Made by a program: the position numbers and the translations under genes. Shown in pieces: positions 6,859 to 14,567 of a DNA stretch of 14,598 bases. Each line of letters opens with the position of its first letter. The stretch's first letter is position 1. Source of the DNA: Desulfobacterales bacterium (lineage in GTDB: Bacteria > Desulfobacterota > Desulfobacteria > Desulfobacterales > JASFBJ01); assembly GCA_030149585.1 (NCBI GenBank), contig JASFBJ010000058.1, positions 1 to 14,598 of the forward strand. The letters are read 5' to 3'. The notes beneath the pieces are model-generated. The model had not been told where the DNA came from. It did no database searches and saw nothing but the letters and a program-made list of their open reading frames with translations.

Positions 6859-6868
6859 GGAACGAGGA
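6855..6868. repeat. Partial copy of the dispersed repeat, used as a ribosome binding site
   Basis: ataaggaacgagga here is the exact reverse complement of 4195-4208. Copies at 4188 and 9583 are intergenic, but this one overlaps the cytochrome b stop codon and extends into GAGGAGG, the Shine-Dalgarno of the TPR lipoprotein gene. A 14-base match could be partly due to the purine-rich ribosome-binding context. Confidence 0.4.
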
Positions 6869-6880
6869 GGAAAAAATTCC

Positions 6881-9280
6881 ATGCGTGTTAGAAAGAACTT
6901 TATTTCAGGGTGTTCTCTTTTTCTTATTATAATGCTTTTAGCAGGGTGTGGGGGAAAAGAGGAAAGAAAACTAAAATTTTTCAATAAAGGCAAAGCTCTC
7001 TACGAAAAAGGGGAATATATAAAGGCCCGGTTAGAGTTTAAAAATGCCCTTCAAATCGAGCCTGAATTTGCTCCAGCCTATCATAAATTGGGTGAGTGCG
7101 AGGTTAAATTAAAAAATTGGCGTCAGGCATATGGGTTTTTAAATAAGGCGGTTGCTCTTGATCCAGATCTATGGGAGGCGCAGCTTTCCCTGGCCAAATT
7201 TCTTGTTCAGGCCAGGCAGGTAGATAAGGCAAAGGAAAAGCTTGCCATTGTATTGGACAAACAACCGGAAGACTCCAGAGCGCTTTTGCTAAAGAGCCTG
7301 ATACTTATTTACGATAAAAAAGTAGATGAAGCTGAAAAGGTTTTAAGGTCAATTATAGAAAAAAATCCTGAAAAAACCGAGGCATATTTAGCCCTGGCAA
7401 GGCTAAAGGTAAAAAAACCAGGCGGGTCCGGGCCAGAGGAAATCTTGAAGTCAGGCCTGGAAAAAAACGAGAAAGATTCTCTGCTTTTGCTATCCCTTGC
7501 CGGTTTATACGTTAAAAAAAATGATTTTTCAAAAGCTGAATCAATTTACAAGAACCTGATAGAATATTACCCTGATAAAAAAGAGTATTTACTGGTGCTG
7601 GCCGATTTTTATTACAGGATTAAACAGAATGAAAAATCAGAAGAAATTTATAATAGCCTGATAAAAGATGAGCCCGATAATGCCGGCTACAGGGTTGTTT
7701 TAGCCAAATTTTATAATAAGCAGAAAAAGGCGGACAAGACAATTGAGGTTCTAAAAAATGCAGTGGATGCTTTACCCAAAGAGCTAAAGCTGCAACTGCT
7801 CCTGGGAGAGATGTATTTAAAAAATAATCAGGTGGAACAGTCTCTTAAAATTTATAAAGAGCTGGCTGAAAAGAACCCGCTCAAGCCGGAGGCATTTACA
7901 GCCGGAAACAGGATGGCCAGAACCTTTTTTCTTCAAAAAAAACCTGATTTGGCCATGTCTCAGCTTGATATTGTGCTAAAAGAAAATCCAAAGGATATAG
8001 AGGCACATTTATTAAAAGGCCTAATTTTCCTTGCTGAAAGAAAGGGACTGGAGGCTGTTGGCGAGTTTCGTGTTGTTGTTCAGGAAAACCCTGATACTCC
8101 TAAAGGATATATTTATCTGGCGCGTGCGCATCTGCTCAATAAGGAAAATGCCCTGGCTCTGGATACCCTGAAAAAAGCGCTAAGCATCAATCCACGGCAT
8201 AAAGAAACACTTGATCTGCTTGTTAAACTTTTTGCTATGAACAAATCCTATGATGATGCCATTATTCTCCTAAAAGAAATCGCTGGCAAAGACCCTGAAA
8301 ATCTTTTTGTTATCAGCCGTCTTGGTACTTTTTATTTGCTCAAAGGAAATCTTGAAGGGGCGCAAAAAAAATTCATGCAATTAAAAGAAAAGGCACCAAA
8401 AAATCCAGAGGGTTCTATAAAAATGAGTGCCGTGTATGTCAAAAAAAAGGATTACGAGGGAGCCGGGAGAGAACTTGATAATGCACTGGCGCTTCAGCCC
8501 GAAAATTTAAAGATACTGGCAAAGATTGTTGATTTGCAAATGTTTCTCAAAAGGCCTGAAAAGGCGTTAAGCAAATGCATGGATCAAATTAAAAGTGCCC
8601 CATCGGTAGAACCTGAAATACGCATGTTGATAAGCCGGATTTATGCTGCCCAGGAAAAATTTTCAATGGCCGCAGAGGAAATCAAAAAGGTAATCAGGCA
8701 AAAGCCGGAGTCTATTACCCCTTATGCGGCACTGGGAAGCCTTTATCTCAGGCAGGGTAAAATTGATCAGGGCATTGAAGAATTCAAATCAGCCCTGATG
8801 CTGAAACCTGATGCAGCCAGGGTGAAATTTACAATTGCCACCCTTTATGAGAAAAAAAATGATTATGATACAGCCCTTAAATGGTATGAAAGGATAGTAG
8901 TTGAACACCCGAAATTTATACCGGCCTTAAATAACCTGGCCTATACCTATGCAAGCAGGCATTCGTCTAAAAAAAATCTAGACAAAGCATTGAATCTCTT
9001 AAATGAAATCCCTGAAAAACTTTTGGACGCCAATACCCTTGATACCTTAGGATGGGTATATTATAAAAAAGAGGAGTATGCCAAGGCCATAGAGGTTTTA
9101 AAAAAGGCCGAATCCAAGGGCGACTCACCGGTTATTCAACTCCATCTTGGTTTAACCTATCTTAAAATGAATCAGACTATATCAGCGAAAGAGGCACTGG
9201 AAAAGGCATTGAAAGATGGGAAAGGGGTTTTATCGGAAGAGGATAAAAACCTGGCAAAAAAAGCCCTTCATTTCCCATAG
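6881..9280 (+). CDS. PrsT-like TPR-repeat lipoprotein
   Basis: The 799-residue protein has a lipoprotein signal peptide with the lipobox LLAGC (Cys23), so it should be lipid-anchored. The remainder is a long array of around twenty tetratricopeptide repeats, with recurrent patterns such as GKALYEKGEYIKARLEFKNA and AYHKLGECEVKLKNW. Length and architecture match the XrtA/PEP-CTERM-system TPR lipoprotein PrsT, although the subtype is inferred. Such proteins are thought to scaffold exopolysaccharide export or sorting in the envelope. The strong GAGGAGG site and the 22-base gap after cytochrome b place it last in the operon, before the terminator at 9315-9371. Runs of A in the coding strand encode frequent lysines. 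Confidence 0.8.
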   Translation: MRVRKNFISGCSLFLIIMLLAGCGGKEERKLKFFNKGKALYEKGEYIKARLEFKNALQIEPEFAPAYHKLGECEVKLKNWRQAYGFLNKAVALDPDLWEAQLSLAKFLVQARQVDKAKEKLAIVLDKQPEDSRALLLKSLILIYDKKVDEAEKVLRSIIEKNPEKTEAYLALARLKVKKPGGSGPEEILKSGLEKNEKDSLLLLSLAGLYVKKNDFSKAESIYKNLIEYYPDKKEYLLVLADFYYRIKQNEKSEEIYNSLIKDEPDNAGYRVVLAKFYNKQKKADKTIEVLKNAVDALPKELKLQLLLGEMYLKNNQVEQSLKIYKELAEKNPLKPEAFTAGNRMARTFFLQKKPDLAMSQLDIVLKENPKDIEAHLLKGLIFLAERKGLEAVGEFRVVVQENPDTPKGYIYLARAHLLNKENALALDTLKKALSINPRHKETLDLLVKLFAMNKSYDDAIILLKEIAGKDPENLFVISRLGTFYLLKGNLEGAQKKFMQLKEKAPKNPEGSIKMSAVYVKKKDYEGAGRELDNALALQPENLKILAKIVDLQMFLKRPEKALSKCMDQIKSAPSVEPEIRMLISRIYAAQEKFSMAAEEIKKVIRQKPESITPYAALGSLYLRQGKIDQGIEEFKSALMLKPDAARVKFTIATLYEKKNDYDTALKWYERIVVEHPKFIPALNNLAYTYASRHSSKKNLDKALNLLNEIPEKLLDANTLDTLGWVYYKKEEYAKAIEVLKKAESKGDSPVIQLHLGLTYLKMNQTISAKEALEKALKDGKGVLSEEDKNLAKKALHFP

Positions 9281-9314
9281 GCTAGCAAAAAAAATAATAC
9301 TACGGAAGTTCAAT

Positions 9315-9371
9315 AGCCACGAAGGCTTTATAAGGTCAAAAAAACCTTAAGCTCTCGTGGCTTTTTGTTTT
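9315..9371 (+). terminator. Rho-independent terminator of the TPR operon
   Basis: An outer stem agccacga (9315-9322) pairs with tcgtggct (9354-9361). An inner stem taaggt (9331-9336) pairs with acctta (9344-9349) around an A-rich loop. The outer arm runs into ctttttgttttt, a good U-tract. It lies 35 bases after the TPR lipoprotein stop. Confidence 0.85.
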
Positions 9372-9492
9372 TCAGGAGAATGATAAGGTATTTCCCTGAA
9401 AATAAACTACCCTGTCAGAGGATCAATGAGGACATCCCATTTAGGCAGTGACTTTGAACGTTGAACTTTCCATCGGGTTTATTGCCACCGGG

Positions 9493-9520
9493 GTAGAGAC
9501 GATGCATGCATCGTCTCTAC
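9493..9520. repeat. Perfect 28-base palindrome
   Basis: The left half gtagagacgatgca is followed directly by its reverse complement. It shares the acgatgca...tgcatcgt core with the palindromes in the exosortase tail, but with a different outer arm (gtagaga instead of gggc). It lies about 100 bases downstream of the HAD gene stop in a convergent gap and could act as a bidirectional hairpin. There is no U-tract. Confidence 0.85.
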
Positions 9521-9582
9521 AGGTCGAAATGTTGACAGATGAGTTTTATTTATAGAGGGTAGAATATTTTCAGTAAAGTCCC

Positions 9583-9600
9583 TAATTCGTCCTCGTTCCT
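9583..9600. repeat. 18-base dispersed repeat, copy 2
   Basis: An exact copy of taattcgtcctcgttcct at 4188-4205, here just downstream of the HAD phosphatase gene. On the minus strand it reads aggaacgaggacgaatta. Confidence 0.7.
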
Positions 9601-9620
9601 AATCATGTCCCAAAAGAGGC

Positions 9621-10238
9621 CTATAAACCCAGAATAGTTTCCAGCTCTTTTAAGCTCGTAATATGATGTAATGCTTTAAGTGCATGGTTATTACAGGCAA
9701 TAAATGGAATTCCAGCAGCTTTTGATGCAATCTGATCCAGTTCTGAATCCCCAATATAGATCATTTGATCCGGCTTGATTTTAAAATGATTTAATACTTT
9801 ATTAAGCGGCTCTGGATGGGGTTTGGGAAATTTAACATCCAGAGCACAAATCACCAGATCAAAAAGATTTTCCAGGTTATGCTCTTCCAGAACACTCTCC
9901 ATTGTGTCGGTACGGTTTGTGGCCACAGCAGTATGGTAATTTAAGCGCAATTTTTTTAGCAGACTGATCAGGTGTGGTTCTATTTTCATATAGCTGATAA
10001 ACTGTTGGTAGCTTAATGATTTTCGATAGGTCTGCGCCTGTTCAAACTCGTTTTTATCTTTAAAAATATAAGCTATGGATTCGTCGGCCGTGTGCATATG
10101 GCAAAAGGAAAACTGCTTTTCTGTTAAGTCAGGGGCATTAAAATGAGACAGGATATCGTTATAATAGGCCCTGTTGGCTTTAGTTGAGTCAAACATTACG
10201 CCGTCGCAGTCAAATGCTACAACTTCTATTTTTTTCAT
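9621..10238 (-). CDS. HAD-superfamily phosphatase (phosphoglycolate phosphatase-like)
   Basis: The 205-residue protein shows the four HAD motifs: DCDGVMFD (nucleophile Asp10, acid Asp12), TNR (Thr107), Lys139 in FPKPHPEP, and GDSELD (Asp164, Asp168). A helical cap lies between motifs I and II, as in subclass I enzymes such as Gph and PPases. The substrate cannot be read from the sequence. The ATG at 10238 is chosen; a TTG at 10244 would add two residues. No clear Shine-Dalgarno is present. It starts 34 bases after the stop of the DUF1573 gene, so the two are probably cotranscribed. Confidence 0.88.
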   Translation of the reverse strand: MKKIEVVAFDCDGVMFDSTKANRAYYNDILSHFNAPDLTEKQFSFCHMHTADESIAYIFKDKNEFEQAQTYRKSLSYQQFISYMKIEPHLISLLKKLRLNYHTAVATNRTDTMESVLEEHNLENLFDLVICALDVKFPKPHPEPLNKVLNHFKIKPDQMIYIGDSELDQIASKAAGIPFIACNNHALKALHHITSLKELETILGL

Positions 10239-10272
10239 AAGCAAAGCTTTATTGGTTTTTTTAGATAATTTT

Positions 10273-11064
10273 TCAGTCTAATTTTTTCTCAGGGACTATT
10301 TGTTTTTTTGGCGGATCAACAAGATAGCCATAAACACCTATTTTAATTCTTGGTTGAAGCTTATTGTCGGTATGCAGATAGATAGTGTCGGAATATCGCC
10401 CCTTTCTCTCTTTAATATTTTTTATAACCACCTTGTATCCTTTTTTACCATCTTTGGTGGTATTTATAAGGTCATATTCGATATTTTTACCGATTTTGGC
10501 ATTATTGGATGTGATTCTAAAAGGGTAGTCCTTTATTGGGAAAATATTGACCTCTGTTTTAATTTTTTGTCCGACCAGACCATTAAGCCGGGCGTATCTT
10601 GGAGAAATATTGGCAAAACTGTTGACTTTGCCGGTTATAACCAGAGGGATTTTACCAGCCATGGGGTCATCAATATAAACTGTGGCGCTTTTTTTCAAAG
10701 TCCTGCCACCATAACCGGAGGTGTTTATTTTCAGGGTTATTTTATCCTCGCTCCCGGCGGGGATTAGCCTGGGATAGTAGGCTGCCGAGCACCCTCAGCC
10801 GGTTCTAACTTTAGTAATTTTCAATGGGCCCTTTCCCTTATTTTTAATGATAAAATCATGGGTAATCAATGTTCCTTCCACTACGGGCTCAAAAACATAG
10901 CGGCTGGCAGACAGTACAGCCTTACCAGGTGGAACTGTTTTTTTTGCTGCCTCAATAGTTTTTGGCTCTTTTTTTATTTGATCAGAAGCTGAACAGGGAA
11001 TAACAAAAGTTGCAACCAGAAGTAAAACACCTGCAAATAATCCAAAATAAAATTTTATTTTCAT
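10273..11064 (-). CDS. Secreted DUF1573 protein with a probable selenocysteine (in-frame TGA)
   Basis: The gene encodes 263 residues if the TGA at 10797-10795 is read as selenocysteine (residue 90). Residues 1-27 are a signal peptide ending CSAS. Residues about 50-150 are a DUF1573 domain: FEPVVEGTLITHDFIIKNKG, LKITKVRTG-U-GCS, LIPAGSEDKITLKINTSGYGG, LKKSATVYIDDP. A second Ig-like region follows. In relatives the motif is RxGCGCT; here the first Cys codon is TGA and the second Cys is kept. Both sides of the TGA are in one frame (366 bases between the first ATG and the first ATG after the TGA). The gene also ends in TGA. AAGGAG at good spacing precedes ATG 11064. Alternatives are a recent nonsense mutation or a sequencing error. 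An ordinary annotation would split this into a truncated N-terminal piece and a C-terminal ORF starting at 10698. Confidence 0.75.
10750..10790 (-). promoter_or_regulatory. Candidate bacterial SECIS hairpin after the TGA
   Basis: In the mRNA, starting four bases after the UGA, GCU-CGGC-AGCCU can pair with AGGCU-GCCG-AGC. The hairpin has an apical loop ACUAUCCC, a 7-base bulge (AAUCCCC) and a 2-base GG bulge on the 3' side. Position and size suit a bacterial SECIS element, which SelB binds to insert selenocysteine. Against it, the apical loop has no G in its first positions, unlike most known elements. A competing stem (UCCC-GGC with GCC-GGGA, 10774-10753) is possible. Confidence 0.4.
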
Positions 11065-11136
11065 TCTTAAAACTCCTTATCCCATCAGGTTTTCGCCTCA
11101 TGGTCTAAAATAAAATCTGAAAATTTAAACAAAGAT

Positions 11137-11165
11137 TATGTATGTTTGATCAATTATAATGTCAA
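11137..11165 (-). promoter_or_regulatory. Sigma-70-like promoter of the DUF1573-HAD operon
   Basis: On the minus strand TTGACA (11165-11160) is separated by 17 bases from TACATA (11142-11137). The leader to the ATG at 11064 would be roughly 65-70 bases. This makes the DUF1573 gene the first gene of its own unit, apart from priA. The rest of 11065-11312 is AT-rich with nothing else evident. Confidence 0.6.
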
Positions 11166-11312
11166 GTAAGATTCCTGCCTTTAATTATTTTTTAAAATCA
11201 GATTGAATACTCACTTTTTTTAACAAAAAATTAATTTTATGCAATAACTCTGCCGTTCACACTATCAATCTTGACGAGATTGAACCCTGATAATTATAAT
11301 ATGAAGGTAAAA

Positions 11313-13754
11313 TTACATTAACTGGTAGGGGTCAACATCCACTTTGATATTTACTTGTCTGTTTGGAGTAATTGAACTTTTGCCATATAATATCCGGTGA
11401 ATAAAAAGGTGAAGGGTTGCGATCTGTTTACTTTTTAACAGAATTTGCCAGCGATATTGATTGGCTATTTTAGTAATCGGCGCTTCCAGAGGACCCATAA
11501 TTATAATATCGTTTTTAAATTCCGACCGTGAAGTTTGCAGATAAGTACAAAGCTCTCCCAGTTGTATTGCCTGGCCGGCTGTTTTTTTCCGATCAGGACC
11601 GGAAATTTTAAGCTGAACCATTCTGGTAAAAGGAGGATAATTCAGTTTTTGGCGGAAACCTATTTCCTGTTTGTAGAATAATTTGAAATCCTGGGCTTTG
11701 GCAGCCTGGATGCTGAAATGCTGGGGCGCATAGGTTTGCAAAATAACCTGTCCTGGAGAATCTCCACGGCCTGATCGACCAGCTACCTGGGCCAGTACCT
11801 GAAAAGTCCGCTCACCAGCTCGAAAGTCCGGCATGCTCAAAGAAAGATCGGCACAGATAATCCCAACCAAAGTAATATTGGAAAAATCATGGCCCTTGGC
11901 AATCATTTGAGTGCCAACTATAATATCTATTTTTTGATTTTTAATTTTTTTCAGTATTTTTACCAGGGTTCCTTTTTGTGTGGTGGTATCTTTATCAAGA
12001 CGGGCCACTCTGGCTGTGGGAAAGAGCTTGCTGACAGCGCTTTCAACTTTTTCTGTACCCATACCCAGTAACTTGATTTTTGAGGAACCACAGGTTTGGC
12101 AGGAGGTGTTTGTTGCACAACTAAAACCGCAGTAGTGGCATTTATAGCCGTTGATCTGACGGTGAAAGGTTAAAGAAATGTCACAATATTTACAGCGCAG
12201 GGTTTCACCACAGACACCGCAAACCGGAAAACCGGCAAATCCCCGGCGGTTGAGAAATAGCAGAGTCTGTTCCCCTCTTGCCAGGGTTTGGGTTATGGCA
12301 TCATGTAAAACAGGAGAAATAAATCGGCCGGGCCCACCCCTTTCCCGGCTGCGACGTAAATCAACAAGGGTTATTTCAGGGAGTTGGCGTTGATTGATTC
12401 TTTTGCTCAAAGTGACCAGTTTTAGTTTGCCTTTTTGAACATTAAAATATGATTGAACAGAAGGAGTTGCCGAACCAAGCACAACTGTGGCATTTTCCTG
12501 TTTGGCCCTGACCAGCGCGATATCACGGGCATTATAGTGCAACCCCCCCTCTTGTTTATAAGATGTGTCATGCTCTTCATCCACTACTATCAGGCCGATA
12601 TTGGAAAGGGGAGCAAAAATTGCGGATCTTGCGCCAATGACTATTTTAATCTGATTTTGTTGCATCAAAAGCCATTGATCAAAGCGTTCTCCTGTTGATA
12701 AACCACTGTGCAGTACGGCAATGCACTCACCAAAGCGAGCCCTGAATCGTCTGGCTGTCTGGGAAATAAGGGCAATTTCCGGTACCAGCACCAGAACAAA
12801 ACGTTTCTTTGCTATGGTGGCTTCAGCAAGTTTAAGGTAGATTTCAGTTTTGCCGCTAGCTGTTACCCCAGCCAGTAAAAAAGCGCAAAATCCTTGTGCA
12901 AGAGAGGGTGTAATTGCCCCTATTACCTTTTGTTGCTCGTTTGTTAAATGAGGAGGTTTTGCTGCTTGAATAGGAACACCTAAAGGATCCCGGTAGACCT
13001 GTTTTGAAAAAATTATAACCTGTTCATCCTTTTGCATGGATTTTATCAGGCTTGGTGCACTATGAATTTTTTCTTTTAGCTGTTTAACTGATAATTCAAG
13101 TTCTTTTTGCAGAATATTGATAATTTTTTTTCTTGGCTCAGAGAGTTTTAATTTCTCAAAATCGCAATTTGCCGGAGACACATATCTTTCCATTTTAGGC
13201 CTGGCTGTCTGACCTCTTAATTTCCGGGTAATCAAGAGCCATTTTTTTTCTTCCAAAGTATGGATTAAAGCCGTTGATATGGTCTTGTCCAGGCGTTTTC
13301 GCAGCATGGAAAGCCCAAGGCTTTCTTTTTTAAGCAAAGTTAGTATATCATTTTCAAGAGGAGTGGCAAGACCCTGGCTTAAGGCTTTTTCCCCGATTGG
13401 AGTAATGGCTGCTTTGGTGGATTCATATAAAGTTAAGCCACCCGGCAAAGCGGTTTTAATCACTTCACCTATTGGGTGAAAGTAGTATTGAGCAATCCAG
13501 CGGAAAAAAGGGAGCATGGCAGGCGTAAATAGCGGCATATCATCCAAAACATCCAGAATCATTTTCAGTTTGTTGTTTTCAGCCTGTTTTTCAATTTTCA
13601 GGATATAGCCGGTTATTTTTTGAGAGCCAAAGGGAACCAGAACTCTTTTTCCAACCTGGGCCAAGGTAAGCATTGGGTGCGGAACACTATAAGTATATGT
13701 TTTAAAAACCGGCCGTGCCACGGCAATTTCAAGGGTTATATGGTCTTTTGTCAT
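11313..13754 (-). CDS. priA: Primosomal protein N' (PriA helicase)
   Basis: The 813-residue protein is a full-length PriA, the 3'-5' DNA helicase that restarts stalled replication forks. The N-terminal DNA-binding domain (VARPVFKTYTYSVP, RVLVPFG) is followed by a helicase core with Walker A GVTASGKTE (residues 296-304) and Walker B DEEH (392-395). Next come GSATPS and LLFLNRRGFA. The zinc-binding region has eight cysteines in CxxC pairs (512/515, 521/524, 539/542, 552/555). Motif VI region (QVAGRSGRG) and the C-terminal domain follow. Walker A has Ala where most PriA proteins have Gly (GVTGSGKTE). It is somewhat longer than E. coli PriA (732 residues), with extra sequence between the N-terminal and helicase domains. 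The ATG at 13754 matches the family N-terminus. Confidence 0.97.
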   Translation of the reverse strand: MTKDHITLEIAVARPVFKTYTYSVPHPMLTLAQVGKRVLVPFGSQKITGYILKIEKQAENNKLKMILDVLDDMPLFTPAMLPFFRWIAQYYFHPIGEVIKTALPGGLTLYESTKAAITPIGEKALSQGLATPLENDILTLLKKESLGLSMLRKRLDKTISTALIHTLEEKKWLLITRKLRGQTARPKMERYVSPANCDFEKLKLSEPRKKIINILQKELELSVKQLKEKIHSAPSLIKSMQKDEQVIIFSKQVYRDPLGVPIQAAKPPHLTNEQQKVIGAITPSLAQGFCAFLLAGVTASGKTEIYLKLAEATIAKKRFVLVLVPEIALISQTARRFRARFGECIAVLHSGLSTGERFDQWLLMQQNQIKIVIGARSAIFAPLSNIGLIVVDEEHDTSYKQEGGLHYNARDIALVRAKQENATVVLGSATPSVQSYFNVQKGKLKLVTLSKRINQRQLPEITLVDLRRSRERGGPGRFISPVLHDAITQTLARGEQTLLFLNRRGFAGFPVCGVCGETLRCKYCDISLTFHRQINGYKCHYCGFSCATNTSCQTCGSSKIKLLGMGTEKVESAVSKLFPTARVARLDKDTTTQKGTLVKILKKIKNQKIDIIVGTQMIAKGHDFSNITLVGIICADLSLSMPDFRAGERTFQVLAQVAGRSGRGDSPGQVILQTYAPQHFSIQAAKAQDFKLFYKQEIGFRQKLNYPPFTRMVQLKISGPDRKKTAGQAIQLGELCTYLQTSRSEFKNDIIIMGPLEAPITKIANQYRWQILLKSKQIATLHLFIHRILYGKSSITPNRQVNIKVDVDPYQLM

Positions 13755-14063
13755 GGGCGCCGGGTTGAAAAGTCTCTTAATAATTGAAATCCATTTATTT
13801 TTGAAAATATTTAATGGAGAAATGCCATAAAGGCTTGTATAAAAAAAGATTTTACATTATATTTGTTGTTATGCAATAGATAATTCTAAAATAGAATTGC
13901 TGATCAAGACCAAGGATTTTCAGAAATATTTGCATAGAAAGGCCCAAAAGGTCTTACCAGAATTGCTTACGTGGCGGTATAAATATTGCATATCCTTTCA
14001 GTATAAAATTTTTAATTCATATCATTATTTGTCAAAATATTGAAAATAACCAAGGAGGAAAAT
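13755..14063. other. Divergent intergenic region priA / small secreted protein
   Basis: AT-rich gap of 309 bases between oppositely directed genes, which must hold promoters for both. An inverted repeat aattcta-aaa-tagaatt lies at 13882-13898, itself flanked by gcaat (13873-13877) and attgc (13896-13900). No convincing -35/-10 pair was identified and no gene was found. Confidence 0.4.
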
Positions 14064-14366
14064 ATGCGAAGAATATCAACCCCATGCCTTATTACTTTAT
14101 TAATCGGTGCTTTGCTGGTTGTGCCCTTTTCTGCAACTGCTTTTGCTCAGTCTCTGGAAGAGGATAGAGAAATTACTGCCGGCAAGATGGCAGCCGATGT
14201 CCTGATTGTCAGACCGCTTGGTATTGTTGCCACTGTTGTCGGGAGCGCCCTGTTTATTATCGCGCTTCCTTTTGCAGCACTGGGAGGAAATACTGAAGAT
14301 GTATTTGAACATTTGATCAAAGAGCCTGCCAAATTTACTTTTCAAAGACCTTTGGGAGATATTTAG
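14064..14366 (+). CDS. Small secreted or membrane protein of unknown function
   Basis: The 100-residue protein has a clear signal peptide (MRRISTPCLITLLIGALLVV..., cleavage near AFA-Q, residue 28). A short charged stretch (EEDREITAGKMAADVLIVRP) follows, then one hydrophobic segment rich in Ala/Gly (GIVATVVGSALFIIALPFAALGG). The C-terminus is polar. The ATG at 14064 has an AAGGAGG site at ideal spacing; a TTG at 14040 would precede that site. I do not recognise a named family. It is monocistronic, with a hairpin 37 bases downstream. Confidence 0.75.
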   Translation: MRRISTPCLITLLIGALLVVPFSATAFAQSLEEDREITAGKMAADVLIVRPLGIVATVVGSALFIIALPFAALGGNTEDVFEHLIKEPAKFTFQRPLGDI

Positions 14367-14403
14367 CAAGGAAATGGGGTCACCCATCAGGTTCAAGGCT
14401 GTT

Positions 14404-14430
14404 GTGTTTTAAGCGGAATGCTTAAAACAC
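14404..14430. terminator. Hairpin downstream of the small secreted protein gene
   Basis: gtgttttaagc (14404-14414) and gcttaaaacac (14420-14430) form a perfect 11-base-pair stem with loop ggaat. No U-tract follows directly (ggcccctgat), although T-runs occur at about 14450. It may be a terminator, or processed differently; termination is inferred. Confidence 0.5.
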
Positions 14431-14503
14431 GGCCCCTGATCCATTCTGTTTTTTACAACCCAAAATTGACCCACCCTATAAAAATAATAACTCGCAAATT
14501 TGA

Positions 14504-14567
14504 TCATATGTCACCCTATATCAGGATACCTGCAGCATTGCCACCATACCCGCATTCATATGTCACC
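14504..14567. repeat. Pair of 12-base direct repeats at the window end
   Basis: tcatatgtcacc occurs exactly at 14504-14515 and 14556-14567, and accctata recurs at 14473-14480 and 14513-14520. On the minus strand the second copy gives GGAGGTGACATATG, which looks like a ribosome binding site and start, but the frame stops after 12 codons. The region 14431-14598 may be the edge of a mobile element or regulatory DNA; nothing firm can be assigned. Confidence 0.4.

Larger units (their letters stand above)
9372..9620. other. Intergenic region between convergent genes
   Basis: This region, following the terminator, contains the 28-base palindrome 9493-9520 and the dispersed repeat 9583-9600, described separately. 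No gene of useful length or recognised RNA was seen in the rest. Confidence 0.5.

Noticed and set aside
9493..9520. Rho-independent terminator for the HAD gene
   Set aside because: The palindrome is perfect, but no T-run follows on either strand; it is better kept as a dispersed repeat.
10273..10698. A separate 141-residue protein starting at 10698
   Set aside because: It is in the same frame as the upstream DUF1573 half, starts in the middle of the domain (KKSATVYIDDP) and is preceded by domain-like sequence back to the TGA. It is the C-terminal part of one gene.
10300..10767. Plus-strand frame of 155 codons opposite the DUF1573 gene
   Set aside because: It has no recognisable domain and is antisense to a clearly homologous coding region; it is a shadow frame.
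10795..10797. UGA reassigned to Trp or Gly in this organism
   Set aside because: The Spy-like gene and the DUF1573 gene both end in TGA at sensible protein ends, so TGA works as a stop here.
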